64,000 nt of DNA from Actinomadura rifamycini DSM 43936. Its GTDB lineage: Bacteria > Actinomycetota > Actinomycetes > Streptosporangiales > Streptosporangiaceae. A model generated the notes under the pieces. That model was not told the DNA's origin. It searched no databases and worked only from the letters and a program-made list of their open reading frames with translations. This document shows, piece after piece, positions 50,367-58,247 of the stretch (the stretch's first letter is position 1; the number at the start of each line of letters is the position of its first letter). The DNA lies in the NCBI RefSeq assembly GCF_000425065.1, contig NZ_AULB01000007.1, positions 186,001 through 250,000 of the forward strand, written 5' to 3'. The position numbers and the translations under genes were made by a program.

Positions 50367-50981
50367 ATGCCGCGCCACAAGGGAGACCACGAAGCACGAC
50401 GCCGCGAAGTGTCCGGGGCGGTGTGGCGGGTCCTGGCCGCGCAGGGGTTCGGCGGCCTGACGCTGCGCGCGGTGGCCACCGAGATGGGCGCGACGACCGG
50501 CCTGCTCACGCACTACTTCCCGAACAAGAAGGCCCTCGTCTCGTACGCGCTGGCGCTCCTGGAGGAGCACCGGACGGCGACGCGCGGGGCGCCCGGCGAG
50601 CCCGAGGGGCTCGGCGCGCTGCGCGCGATGCTGCTGGAGATGCTGCCGTCCACGCCCGGGGCCGCCGCGGACAACCGGATCTGGATCAGCTCGTGGGACA
50701 CCGCGCTGGCGGCCCCCGACCTCGCCGCCGGGCACGCGGCCCGCTACGCACGCGCGCGCGAGCTGATCCGGCACCAGGTGCGGGCGGCGCAGCGCCTGGG
50801 CGAGCTGCCCCCCTCCGACCCGGACGACCTCGCCGCGGCCGTCCAGTCGTTCGCGCTCGGCCTGATCGTGCAGGCGCTGTTCAGCCCGGAGGACTTCCCG
50901 CCCGAGCGGCAGACCCGCATCCTGGACGGCTACCTCGCCGCGCTCGCCGCCGCGCCCGGCGACCCGCCGCGCCCCCGGTAG
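50367..50981 (+). CDS. TetR/AcrR family transcriptional regulator
   Basis: 204 residues; starts MPRHKGDHEARRREVSGAVW. Helix-turn-helix LRAVATEMGATTGLLTHYFP, then NKKALVSYALALLEEH. The C-terminal domain resembles the BetI/TetR_C_6 type (WISSWDTALAAPDLAAGHAA). Probably represses itself and the divergent NTF2-like gene through the palindrome at 50333-50348. Its stop is 1 nt from the stop of the next TetR gene. Confidence 0.9.
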   Translation: MPRHKGDHEARRREVSGAVWRVLAAQGFGGLTLRAVATEMGATTGLLTHYFPNKKALVSYALALLEEHRTATRGAPGEPEGLGALRAMLLEMLPSTPGAAADNRIWISSWDTALAAPDLAAGHAARYARARELIRHQVRAAQRLGELPPSDPDDLAAAVQSFALGLIVQALFSPEDFPPERQTRILDGYLAALAAAPGDPPRPR

Positions 50982-50982
50982 G

Positions 50983-51609
50983 TCAGGCCGGCCCCGCCGC
51001 GACGCTCGCGGCGAGCCGCCGGACGCCCGCGCGGAGCCGCACCTCGCCGACGTCCGGCAGGACCGCCGCCACATGCTCGGCCGCCAGCGCCGCGAGGACG
51101 GCGTGCGCCGCGTGCTCGGGGTCGGGCGTCCCGTCCAGCAGGATCGCCAGGTGCCGGTGCCAGAACCGGTAGGCCCCGATCCGGTACCGGGCCCCGGGCG
51201 CCGCCGTCTCCGACATGCGGACGAGCGCGAGGTGTTCGAGCAGGTGGTCGAGGTAGGCGTCGACGAACGCGACCGCGCGCTCCGCGTTCGGCGCCCCCGG
51301 GCCGAGCGGCGGCGGCCCCTCCAGGATCGCCTGCTGCAGCACGCGCTCCCGGGCGTCCAGCAGCGCCGCGGCGAGGCCCGCCTTGTCCCCGAAGCGCCGG
51401 AACAGCGTACCTTTGCCGACCCCCGCGGCGGTCGCCACCTGGTCCATCGACACGGCGTCCACGCCCCGCTCGGCGAAGAGCCGCGCGGCCGCGTCCAGCA
51501 CGGCCGCCCGGTTCCGCGCCGCGTCCGCCCGTTCCTTGGGCGGCGGCGTGCGCAGCAGTTCGAGCGGCATTGCGGAAGCGGACCGTGGTCCGGTATCGTC
51601 CTGAGCCAT
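50983..51609 (-). CDS. TetR/AcrR family transcriptional regulator
   Basis: 208 residues, ATG at 51609 (a Met at 51570 is an alternative start). Helix-turn-helix: RAAVLDAAARLFAERGVDAV, then SMDQVATAAGVGKGTLFRRF. Divergent from the rhodanese gene; the gap contains GGACTATAGTCC. A second dyad, CGGACC-GT-GGTCCG, lies within the first codons (51579-51592) and would be promoter DNA if the later start is used. Likely repressor of the rhodanese gene. Confidence 0.88.
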   Translation of the reverse strand: MAQDDTGPRSASAMPLELLRTPPPKERADAARNRAAVLDAAARLFAERGVDAVSMDQVATAAGVGKGTLFRRFGDKAGLAAALLDARERVLQQAILEGPPPLGPGAPNAERAVAFVDAYLDHLLEHLALVRMSETAAPGARYRIGAYRFWHRHLAILLDGTPDPEHAAHAVLAALAAEHVAAVLPDVGEVRLRAGVRRLAASVAAGPA

Positions 51610-51614
51610 GAACC

Positions 51615-51626
51615 GGACTATAGTCC
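51615..51626. promoter_or_regulatory. 12-bp palindrome between TetR and rhodanese genes
   Basis: GGACTATAGTCC is a perfect palindrome flanked by GAACC and GTTC, giving an almost symmetrical 21-bp element centred 11 nt from the TetR start. Candidate operator. Confidence 0.6.
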
Positions 51627-51649
51627 GTTCTCACTCTGGAGGTATCACC

Positions 51650-51976
51650 ATGACCGCACTCATCGCCCGCGACGAGCTGAAGGCCGCGATCGACGCGGGC
51701 GCCGTCACCGTCGTGGACGCGCTCGGCGGGGAGTACTACGCGAAGCAGCACCTGCCCGGCGCCGTCCCGCTCGTCCGGGACGACGTGGACGCGCAGGCGC
51801 CGACCCTGCTCCCCGACCGCGGCGCCGCGATCGTCACCTACTGCTCCAACCCGGCCTGCCCCAACAGCGGCCAGGTCGCCGACCGCCTCACCGCGCTCGG
51901 CTACACCAACGTGCGCAAGTACCGCGACGGCATCGAGGACTGGGTGGCCGCCGGCCTCCCGACCGAGTCCGCCTGA
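51650..51976 (+). CDS. Rhodanese-like sulfurtransferase
   Basis: 108 residues; GGAGGT 7 nt before the ATG. Single rhodanese domain: TVVDALGGEYYAKQHLPGAV, catalytic loop TYCSNPACPNSGQVADRLTA with the active-site Cys in YCSNPAC, then NVRKYRDGIEDWVAAGLP. The Asn-Pro-Ala-Cys loop with a second Cys is typical of stand-alone actinobacterial rhodaneses, which transfer sulfane sulfur or serve as redox/arsenate sensors. Controlled by the divergent TetR protein. Confidence 0.9.
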   Translation: MTALIARDELKAAIDAGAVTVVDALGGEYYAKQHLPGAVPLVRDDVDAQAPTLLPDRGAAIVTYCSNPACPNSGQVADRLTALGYTNVRKYRDGIEDWVAAGLPTESA

Positions 51977-52248
51977 CGGACGGCGGGACCCGCAACCCGC
52001 CAAGACGGCCACATGCAAAAAGACGATGCTGTATTTTTACTGCAACGGACGGCCGGTCCTCTCACCGTGTTGCGGGGCACGGCGAGGATCGGTCGTCTGG
52101 ACACCGGTCAGGTGCGGCGGCGCACCAGGCCGACGATGGCACCGGCCGGCACGTCCGGCCCCGTCGACCACGCCCCGCACCTCGGCACCATCACGAGCAG
52201 CCGACTCGATCCGCGCAAAGCCACCGCGCGGCGCGCGGGACACCGGCA
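51977..52248. other. Noncoding gap, no gene seen
   Basis: 272 nt without a plausible gene. It begins with an AT-rich patch (about 52014-52042, containing CAAAAAGACGATGC and TTTTTACTGC) and then returns to GC-rich sequence whose translations are all Arg/Pro/Gly shadows. The patch may mark a junction of acquired DNA ahead of the DUF397/XRE pair. Confidence 0.4.
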
Positions 52249-52422
52249 TCAGCGCTTCAGGTCGGCCACCAGCGCCGCGAACACCTCCCGGCGGACGACG
52301 AGTCTCGGCCCGCCCGGATCCTTGCTGTCACGCACGGCGATGTTTCCGACGACGTCCGCAACCTCCACGCAGTTGGACTGACCGCTCGTGCTGCTGCGAC
52401 TCGACTTCCGCCACTCGATCAT
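52249..52422 (-). CDS. DUF397 domain protein
   Basis: 57 residues; GGAGAGG before the ATG at 52422. The complete DUF397 pattern is present: IEWRKSSRSSTSGQSNCVEV, then NIAVRDSKDPGGPRLVV and FAALVADLKR. DUF397 proteins occur as small partners of XRE/DUF5753 regulators, as here, and act in developmental or antibiotic control in streptomycetes (BldB-/WhiJ-like systems). It overlaps the upstream XRE gene by 4 nt. Confidence 0.93.
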   Translation of the reverse strand: MIEWRKSSRSSTSGQSNCVEVADVVGNIAVRDSKDPGGPRLVVRREVFAALVADLKR

Positions 52423-53231
52423 GAAAGCCTCTCCAGTTCGGCCACCAGAATGGCTCGAGAGGGAGCCACCGGGGCAGCTCGGTCGCTTATCGAGTCGTAC
52501 CTTACTGCTATCTCCTGGACATCGAACGGGTCCGTGAGGAAGCACCCGCGCGTGGTCGCCTCGATGTACGCGATGTCTCGCTGGTCCACCGTCAGCAGCA
52601 TGAACGGCCCCTCCAAACCCTGATGCGCACCGGCTTCGTTCTCGAGCACACGAATGCTCACGTGCGGGAGCTCGCTGAGTTCGACCAGATGAGCGACCTG
52701 GCCGCGCATGATGTCCCGCGTGCCGACCAGTTGCCTCAGGGCCGCCCAGCTGAGAAACGCGGTCACACGTGGGGGATCGCTTCTTTCGAAGATGGCGGCC
52801 TTGCGCGACATTCTCCGGTCGAGATCGACGTCCAAGTCGTTGGCGACTCCTGCCATGAGCGCGGCACGCGCATACTCCTGAGTTTGGAGCAGACCGGGCA
52901 CGACCGCGTACTCCCACATCCGGATGCGGGTCGCGCGACTCTCGAACTCCGTCAGAGAGAGCAGCCAGTCGCCTTCGTCGGCCCGCGCCGCGAAACCGAT
53001 CAGGTCAGCGAACATGCCGTCCGCCTCGAAAAGGCGGTCGATGATCTTCGCGTGGGCGGGCTTGAGCTTGAGCGTCGCAGACTCGTACCTGGAAACGGTC
53101 GAACGGTCGCAGTCGAGAGCGGTGGCGAGAGCCTGCCCGGACATTCCACACGCTTCGCGGTATCGCCGCAGGTGAACCGCGATGAAATGCCACAGCGACC
53201 TTGACGGGTCCAGTGCTTCTCGTGCGTACAT
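52419..53231 (-). CDS. XRE helix-turn-helix regulator with DUF5753 domain
   Basis: 270 residues. An N-terminal XRE helix-turn-helix (LRRYREACGMSGQALATALD, then CDRSTVSRYESATLKLKPAH) and a C-terminal DUF5753 domain (MWEYAVVPGLLQTQEYARAA; FLSWAALRQLVGTRDIMRGQ; FMLLTVDQRDIAYIEATTRG). WhiJ-type regulators of this design repress targets until a DUF397 partner acts. It overlaps the DUF397 gene and is divergent from the HATPase gene, which completes the common three-part set. Confidence 0.92.
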   Translation of the reverse strand: MYAREALDPSRSLWHFIAVHLRRYREACGMSGQALATALDCDRSTVSRYESATLKLKPAHAKIIDRLFEADGMFADLIGFAARADEGDWLLSLTEFESRATRIRMWEYAVVPGLLQTQEYARAALMAGVANDLDVDLDRRMSRKAAIFERSDPPRVTAFLSWAALRQLVGTRDIMRGQVAHLVELSELPHVSIRVLENEAGAHQGLEGPFMLLTVDQRDIAYIEATTRGCFLTDPFDVQEIAVRYDSISDRAAPVAPSRAILVAELERLS

Positions 53232-53334
53232 GACACCCCCGAGTGTTGCGGATGATTCCGGAACGTAGCGAGCCTAACGCGGAGTGTGCACGCTGGTCAG
53301 GCGAACAACGGAGGAAACATTCCGAGGAGCACGC

Positions 53335-53733
53335 ATGTCATCAGCAGCACTCGCACCCGAGGTTCCCACGCTGGTTCTGGAAGCGGACGAGCGGGCGCCG
53401 GCGGCGGCGCGGAAGTTCCTGGCGGAACAATTCCGCGAATGGGGCATACGCGACGACTTCGCCGCTCGGCTCGTGGTGTGCGAACTCGTGACGAACGGCT
53501 ACCGGCACGGGGAGGGGCCGATCGTCGTCCGACTGTTCCGGGACGAACGGGACGGGCTCGTGGTGATCGAGGTCTGGGACGGGGGTGCGGGACGTCCGGT
53601 CGTGCGACCCCCGGACCGGGCCGGGACGTCGGGGCGCGGGCTGCGGCTGGTGTCCGGGCTCGTCCACGCGTGGGGCGTTCGGGAACTCAACGAGGGCGGC
53701 AAGGCCACGTGGGCGAAGCTTCCGGCGGAGTGA
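53335..53733 (+). CDS. Anti-sigma-factor-like ATP-binding protein (HATPase_c_2)
   Basis: 132 residues from the ATG at 53335 with GAGGAG upstream. GHKL ATPase: N box ARLVVCELVTNGYRHGEGPI (Glu and Asn), G1 VIEVWDGGAGRPVV and G2 GTSGRGLRLVSGLVHAWGV. Such RsbW/SpoIIAB-like kinases pair with regulators such as the divergent XRE/DUF397 genes in actinobacteria. Overlaps the small downstream gene as GTGA. Confidence 0.9.
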   Translation: MSSAALAPEVPTLVLEADERAPAAARKFLAEQFREWGIRDDFAARLVVCELVTNGYRHGEGPIVVRLFRDERDGLVVIEVWDGGAGRPVVRPPDRAGTSGRGLRLVSGLVHAWGVRELNEGGKATWAKLPAE

Positions 53734-53951
53734 GCGACGAGCCGGCGCTCGACCGCCTCCGACACCTCCACCCCGGCTGGACGATCTCCCGCGACGTCCA
53801 CGGCGTCTGGCGGGCCGCCGGACGGACGCACGTCGCGGCCTCGTCCGTGCACGGACTGGTCGACGCGATCGGCCGCGCGGACTCACTTCCTCCGCCGACG
53901 CACCGGATGGTGCCGACGCGGGGCGTGGTGTACCGGACCGGGCGGGCGTGA
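53730..53951 (+). CDS. Small protein of unknown function, translationally coupled to the HATPase gene
   Basis: 73 residues, GTG start overlapping the HATPase stop by 4 nt. It reads SDEPALDRLRHLHPGWTISR, then DVHGVWRAAGRTHVAASSVH and GLVDAIGRADSLPPP. Short proteins with an HPGW(x)I motif after HATPase or DUF397 genes are frequent in actinobacteria; no function is known. Overlap and composition support a real gene. Confidence 0.65.
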   Translation: MSDEPALDRLRHLHPGWTISRDVHGVWRAAGRTHVAASSVHGLVDAIGRADSLPPPTHRMVPTRGVVYRTGRA

Positions 53952-54068
53952 GTAAAGCCTGTGGGCGGGGCAACACGAATACCTGGCTGTAGCGACAGGA
54001 ACGAACCGGGTAGCTACTTTCTGTAGCGAAAATCCGTTACGGCAACCCCTCGCCCCCAGGAGGCACCG

Positions 54069-54704
54069 TTGATTTTCGGAGTGGACGTAGCGAGCTATCA
54101 GGGAGAACCGGACTGGGAGGCCGTCCACGGCGACGGCATCCGGTTCGCGTTCTCGAAGGTGACCGAAGGGACCGGGTACACGAACCCGACCTGGGGTCAC
54201 AACCGCGACGGGATGACCGCCCTCGGCGACGGCTTCCTCCCCGGCGCGTACCACTTCCTGCACGGCGGGGACGGCGCCGGCCAGGCGCGGTACTTCCTCG
54301 ACAAGGCGGGCGACGTGTCCGCCTTCGCCGTCGCGCTGGACGTCGAGGCGTCCGGGGCGGACGCGGAGACCGCCCGCGACTGGGTGGCGGAGTTCAAGGA
54401 CCGCACGGACGGGCACCCGGTGTTCGGCTACTTCCCCCGCTGGTACTGGGAGCAGACCGGCAAGCCCGACCTCGACTTCTTCGACACGATCTGGCAGTCG
54501 CACTACGTGAACGGGTCGGGGCCGCCGGAGTCGCTGTACGAGAAGGTCAAGGACTCGTGGTGGAAGGAGTTCGGCGGCGAGCCGATCTCGATCCTGCAGT
54601 TCTCGTCCAGCGGCACCGTCGAGGGGATCTCGGGCCGCTGCGACGTCAACGCCTACCGGGAAGGGCTCGCCGACCTCAAGGCGCTGGCTCTCGGGCAGAG
54701 TTGA
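54069..54704 (+). CDS. GH25 family muramidase
   Basis: 211 residues, TTG start with AGGAGG upstream. GH25 (Chalaropsis-type) lysozyme barrel: IFGVDVASYQGEPDWEAVHG with the catalytic-site Asp, FAFSKVTEGTGYTNPTWGHN, and FAVALDVEASGADAETARDW with the DxE acid pair near residue 94; the end ILQFSSSGTVEGISGRCDVN is usual. It cleaves peptidoglycan. There is no signal peptide, which is unusual for a cell-wall hydrolase: it may be released by lysis, leave by another route, or belong to a phage-like or contractile system (none seen). Confidence 0.85.
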   Translation: MIFGVDVASYQGEPDWEAVHGDGIRFAFSKVTEGTGYTNPTWGHNRDGMTALGDGFLPGAYHFLHGGDGAGQARYFLDKAGDVSAFAVALDVEASGADAETARDWVAEFKDRTDGHPVFGYFPRWYWEQTGKPDLDFFDTIWQSHYVNGSGPPESLYEKVKDSWWKEFGGEPISILQFSSSGTVEGISGRCDVNAYREGLADLKALALGQS

Positions 54705-54784
54705 GCGGCCGCTCCACCGTCCGGAAGGTGACGGACACGCGGCGGCCCACGGCGGCAGCGGCGGCGCGGCGCGGCGCCGCGCAC

Positions 54785-54934
54785 GCCGCGGCCGCCGTAG
54801 TCGTAGCGGTGGCCGTAGTGCTGGACGCGCCGCCGCAGCAGCGTCGACCACGGTTCGGCGTCGATGGCGGCGGCCAGCCGCCGCTGCTCGTCCTCGTCCA
54901 GGAAGCCATGGAGGCTCAGGAGCCCGGGAACCAT
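54785..54934 (-). pseudogene. AlkB-type 2-oxoglutarate dioxygenase, N-terminal relic
   Basis: From the ATG at 54934 about 50 codons match the start of AlkB-like Fe(II)/2-oxoglutarate dioxygenases: VPGLLSLHGFLDEDEQRRLA, then AAIDAEPWSTLLRRRVQHYG and HRYDYGGR. Beyond about 54788 the frame becomes Arg/Gly-rich and the rest of the ~200-residue family, including the HxD metal site, is missing. The GH25 gene ends 80 nt further on, so the lost part may have been deleted there. Confidence 0.65.
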
Positions 54935-54980
54935 GTTCGAAAGTGTATTCGAATCGGTCGGCGCCCGGCGGCGGTTCGGG

Positions 54981-55769
54981 TCAGTGCGCCCGTTCGCGGA
55001 GGCTCTCGGCGAGGGCGTGGAAGACGGGGAAGTTCGGGACTTCGCCGACACGCTTCCTGAGCAGCGGCCGCTTGACGTCCGCGGCCCTGACCTCGAGCTG
55101 GCCGGCGTACAGGCGGAACCGGTCGATCCGCGACCACGGCACGGCGTCCCCGTCCGCCGTCCTCAGCTCGTGCGCGGTCACCTGGAGCGGGCCGAACGTC
55201 ACCGTCCGGCCGTCCTCGATCATCCGCGCGACACGGGGCAACTGCACGGCGGCGGTCCTTCGCTGGATGGTGCCGCCCCACGACTTCGGGTCGACGAAGG
55301 CCGGACCGCGGACGGTCTCGACGGCGTCGAAGAAGTGCGTCCGCGGGGCCGCCGCGTTGTCGCCGATGATGAGCACCCTGCGGTCGTCCCCCATCAGCGC
55401 GTACACGTACGTGCTCTCGACGGTGCCGTTCTTGTGGCTGTGGATGATGCTGCTCACGAACGAGAGGGTCTCCCACCGGAACTCGAACACGTTCGTGCCG
55501 GGCCCGGTGACCCGGAGGCCGCGCGCGAAGACGTCGAGCCGCGCGCCCTTGCCCCGGGCGGCGTGGCGGACCTTGCTCCACGTGACCCAGCCGTACACCG
55601 CCAGCACGAACGCGTAGCCCAGCGCCAGCCAGACGGTCCCGATGAGGGCGATGGGCAGGGAGAGCACCAGTGCGGCTCCCGCGATCGACGTCCCGATCCA
55701 CGGTTCCGGCTTGGGCTCGTACGTCGCGCGATGCGCGCCGAGGGGCGATGCGGTTTCCGGCCTCGTCAT
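54981..55769 (-). CDS. Membrane protein, DUF6585-like
   Basis: 262 residues. Two membrane helices at about 28-65 (TSIAGAALVLSLPIALIGTV; ALGYAFVLAVYGWVTWSKV) are followed by a soluble beta-rich part with a PH-like pattern (ARLDVFARGLRVTGPGTNVF, then EFRWETLSFVSSIIHSHKNG). Such proteins with a two-helix anchor and a GRAM/PH-like domain are annotated DUF6585. Function unknown. Lies 51 nt downstream of another unknown membrane protein gene. Confidence 0.6.
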   Translation of the reverse strand: MTRPETASPLGAHRATYEPKPEPWIGTSIAGAALVLSLPIALIGTVWLALGYAFVLAVYGWVTWSKVRHAARGKGARLDVFARGLRVTGPGTNVFEFRWETLSFVSSIIHSHKNGTVESTYVYALMGDDRRVLIIGDNAAAPRTHFFDAVETVRGPAFVDPKSWGGTIQRRTAAVQLPRVARMIEDGRTVTFGPLQVTAHELRTADGDAVPWSRIDRFRLYAGQLEVRAADVKRPLLRKRVGEVPNFPVFHALAESLRERAH

Positions 55770-55820
55770 CTCTGATCCTTGTGGAGGGTGCGGGCGGGCA
55801 CGGGGTGGGTCGAGAGCGGG

Positions 55821-56501
55821 TCAGTCCTGGATTTCGGTGTTCCAGTAGCCGGGGCCGACGAGCCAGGGCTTCCCGTACGTCGGGACCAAGGGCTCCTCGA
55901 TGGCCAGTCGCACGGCGTCGCCGTCGCGCTCCGCGCACGTGACCTTGTAGAGCCCCACCCAGCGCGGCTCGCCGCACCTGCCTGGGTCGTCCCCCACGGT
56001 CTGCGCGTACTCGTTGAGGTCGTGCCGCGACAGGTCCAGCCGCACCTCGCCCGGCGGGAAGGCGCCCAGGACGACCATGACGGCGAGCGTGAGGAGCGCG
56101 GGGACGCTCGTCCGCAGCGTCCACGCCTTCGCGTCGCGGCGCGGCAGCCAGAACGCGAGAGCCGTCCGCCCGATGACGCCGACCACCGCGACGAAGCCCG
56201 CCAGGAACACGATGACCTGGATGTTCGTGTCCACTGCCAGGGACCAGTCGGACGCCAGCACGACCACGCCGACGGCCGCGACGGCGCCGGTGAACCAGGG
56301 GCCGGGCGGGGCGCCCAGCATGCGCGGCCAGAGCGCGAGGGCCGCCCGGACCAGGGCGGTGAGCACCGCGAGGACCGCCCCCAGCGCCAGGTAGTACCGG
56401 ACCTCCGAGCCGTTCTGGACGAACCGGGTCGCTGCCAGCCAGCAGAGGACGGGCACCGGCACGATGCCGATGAACCATCGGCTGGGGGGTTTGCCGACCA
56501 T
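55821..56501 (-). CDS. Hypothetical membrane protein
   Basis: 226 residues with five hydrophobic helices in residues 10-160 (WFIGIVPVPVLCWLAATRFV; LALGAVLAVLTALVRAALAL; VAAVGVVVLASDWSLAV; IVFLAGFVAVVGVIGRTALA; LLTLAVMVVLGAFPPGEVRL) and a C-terminal domain of 65 residues with two Cys (GRCGEPRWVGLYKVTCAERD), possibly a disulfide outside the cell. I recognise no family. Same strand as the DUF6585-like gene, so probably an operon of unknown role. Confidence 0.6.
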   Translation of the reverse strand: MVGKPPSRWFIGIVPVPVLCWLAATRFVQNGSEVRYYLALGAVLAVLTALVRAALALWPRMLGAPPGPWFTGAVAAVGVVVLASDWSLAVDTNIQVIVFLAGFVAVVGVIGRTALAFWLPRRDAKAWTLRTSVPALLTLAVMVVLGAFPPGEVRLDLSRHDLNEYAQTVGDDPGRCGEPRWVGLYKVTCAERDGDAVRLAIEEPLVPTYGKPWLVGPGYWNTEIQD

Positions 56502-56567
56502 GCCCGAATGCTAGGGGAACAGCTTCGTTCTTTTAAAGCTCGGCTCGTCACCGCGCGTGGCGGGGGA

Positions 56568-56591
56568 AGTGTCGCAGGTGGCTGCGACACT
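56568..56591. promoter_or_regulatory. Inverted repeat just before the unknown 288-residue protein gene
   Basis: AGTGTCGCAG (56568-56577), GTGG, CTGCGACACT (56582-56591): perfect 10-bp arms, 8 nt before the ATG at 56600 where a ribosome site would be. It may be an operator in a leaderless promoter or an mRNA hairpin that limits translation. Confidence 0.55.
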
Positions 56592-56599
56592 CCTCAACG

Positions 56600-57466
56600 A
56601 TGACGACACGACCGAAGTGGACCGACGACCTGTTCCCGTTCCCCACCCCGCCCGCGCTCGCCAAGGTGATCGACATCGCCTGGGAGGAGGGGTTCCTCGA
56701 GACCGACCTGTTCGAGGAAGGGCTCTACGACCCGTTCCGCGTGCAGACGAGCTTCGCCCTGCCGTTCGACCTGTGCGAGGTGCCTCCCGCGCCTTCGGGC
56801 TGGGAGTACCGCGACGACGAGGAGAGGTTCCGCCGGCACCACGTGCCGTTCATGTCCGTCCCGGAGCTCCTGCCCTTCGCCGATCTGGGCAACGGCACCT
56901 GCATCGGGTGGGTGGTCCCCGCGCCGGAACTCGGACGCACCGACCACCCCGTCGCCTCGTTCGGCCACAAGGAGCCGGGCGTCATCGGCCGGAACACCCT
57001 GGACGGCCTCACCTTCCTGCTCTCCGTCGCCCTGCGGAGCGGAGGGGAGCGCCGCGTCGTCCAGGTGGAGCGCCTGTCGGCCGAACTCGGCGTCCGTCCC
57101 GCCCCCGAGTACGGCGTGGGCCCCGACGGCGGCGACACGGAGGTCCCTCTCGAGCTCGCCCCGCCGGACGGCTGGCGCCACGAACCCGACCCGTCCGGCG
57201 TCGGCATCGGCGTGCTCGCGCCGCACGACGCCTTCGGCGACGAGCACCCCTCCTTCGCCGGGGAGACGGACGCCGTCCTGGCCGACGCTGCCCGGATGCT
57301 CGACGCGGGCCACCCGGCGAGCGCCCTGCTGGGGCTCACCGCCGCCTACCACGAGGACGGGCGGCGCCTCCCGGACCTCCACCCCCTGTGGGCCCGCGCC
57401 TATGACGACCTCGGCCGCCCGCTGCTCCGCGAACGCCTCGACGTCATGCTGGACGACCACCGGTGA
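56600..57466 (+). CDS. Hypothetical protein, possibly SUKH/SMI1-like
   Basis: 288 residues, cytoplasmic, acidic. It reads LFPFPTPPALAKVIDIAWEE, later FADLGNGTCIGWVVPAPELG and ASFGHKEPGVIGRNTLDGLT, a cadence like SUKH/SMI1-KNR4 immunity proteins, but the similarity is weak. The C-terminal 60 residues are helical and Asp/Leu-rich. No paired toxin is visible. It ends 23 bp inside the convergent hydratase gene. Confidence 0.55.
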   Translation: MTTRPKWTDDLFPFPTPPALAKVIDIAWEEGFLETDLFEEGLYDPFRVQTSFALPFDLCEVPPAPSGWEYRDDEERFRRHHVPFMSVPELLPFADLGNGTCIGWVVPAPELGRTDHPVASFGHKEPGVIGRNTLDGLTFLLSVALRSGGERRVVQVERLSAELGVRPAPEYGVGPDGGDTEVPLELAPPDGWRHEPDPSGVGIGVLAPHDAFGDEHPSFAGETDAVLADAARMLDAGHPASALLGLTAAYHEDGRRLPDLHPLWARAYDDLGRPLLRERLDVMLDDHR

Positions 57467-58247
57467 AGGCGGCCCGTCCCCCCGAGATGACCGTGCGGTC
57501 GCCGACGGCGGCCTCGAACAGGACCGCGCCCGCGTCCCGCCACGTCTCGATCGTCAGCTCGTCGCCGGGGAAGACCGGGGCGGCGAAGCGGCCGTCGAGT
57601 TCGGCCAGGTCGGCGGGGTGCGCCTCGTAGGCGTCCGCGACGGGCAGGACGATCGCGGCGAGCGTGCACAGGCCGTGCATGAACGGCCGGGGCATGCCGG
57701 CCGCCTTCGCGGCCGCGGGGTCGATGTGCATGTGGTGCCGGTCGCCCAGGAGCCGGTAGAGGGCCGCCTGGTTCGGGGACGTCCGCAGCGCGAGGGTGCG
57801 GTCCGGGTCGCCGGACGGGCGCCGCCGCGCGGACGGGCCCCGTTCGCCGCCGAAGCCGCCCGCGCCGGGCGCGAAGATCGACCACGTGGCGTCGAAGTAG
57901 GCGCTCTCGACGACCACCTCGAAGACGGCCGCGCGCCCCTTGTCCCAGACCTCGCCGACGCGGGCCGTCATCGCGACGGTCCCGGACGGCGGCAGGGGCT
58001 CGCGGACGCGCAGGCGCTGCGAGCCGTGGACGGCGGTGGCCGTGTCGAACGCGCCCGCGGGGCCGAGTTCGTCCGGCGCCCACTGCGCGAGGGTCAGCGC
58101 GAACGCGGGCAGGACGCGCAGGTCCTTCTCGAACACGAGGTCGAGGGCGCTCGCGGGGGCGCCGACCGCGAGCGCGTAGAGGATCGCGCGGGTCTCGTCG
58201 TAGGTCGCCTCGCGGGTGCCGAGAGTCCGGCCGCGCCACTCGCTCAT
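57444..58247 (-). CDS. MaoC-like enoyl-CoA hydratase of the steroid side-chain operon
   Basis: 267 residues; starts at 58247 overlapping the ltp2 stop by 4 nt (ATGA). Double hot-dog fold: N-terminal half TYDETRAILYALAVGA (substrate-binding) and C-terminal half with LYRLLGDRHHMHIDPAAAKA, the hydratase-2 motif with Asp and His, and MPRPFMHGLCTLAAIVLPVA. Like Rv3538/ChsH3 it would add water to a side-chain enoyl-CoA. It is the last gene of the operon and may act one beta-oxidation cycle before or after Ltp2. Confidence 0.8.
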   Translation of the reverse strand: MSEWRGRTLGTREATYDETRAILYALAVGAPASALDLVFEKDLRVLPAFALTLAQWAPDELGPAGAFDTATAVHGSQRLRVREPLPPSGTVAMTARVGEVWDKGRAAVFEVVVESAYFDATWSIFAPGAGGFGGERGPSARRRPSGDPDRTLALRTSPNQAALYRLLGDRHHMHIDPAAAKAAGMPRPFMHGLCTLAAIVLPVADAYEAHPADLAELDGRFAAPVFPGDELTIETWRDAGAVLFEAAVGDRTVISGGRAAFTGGRPA

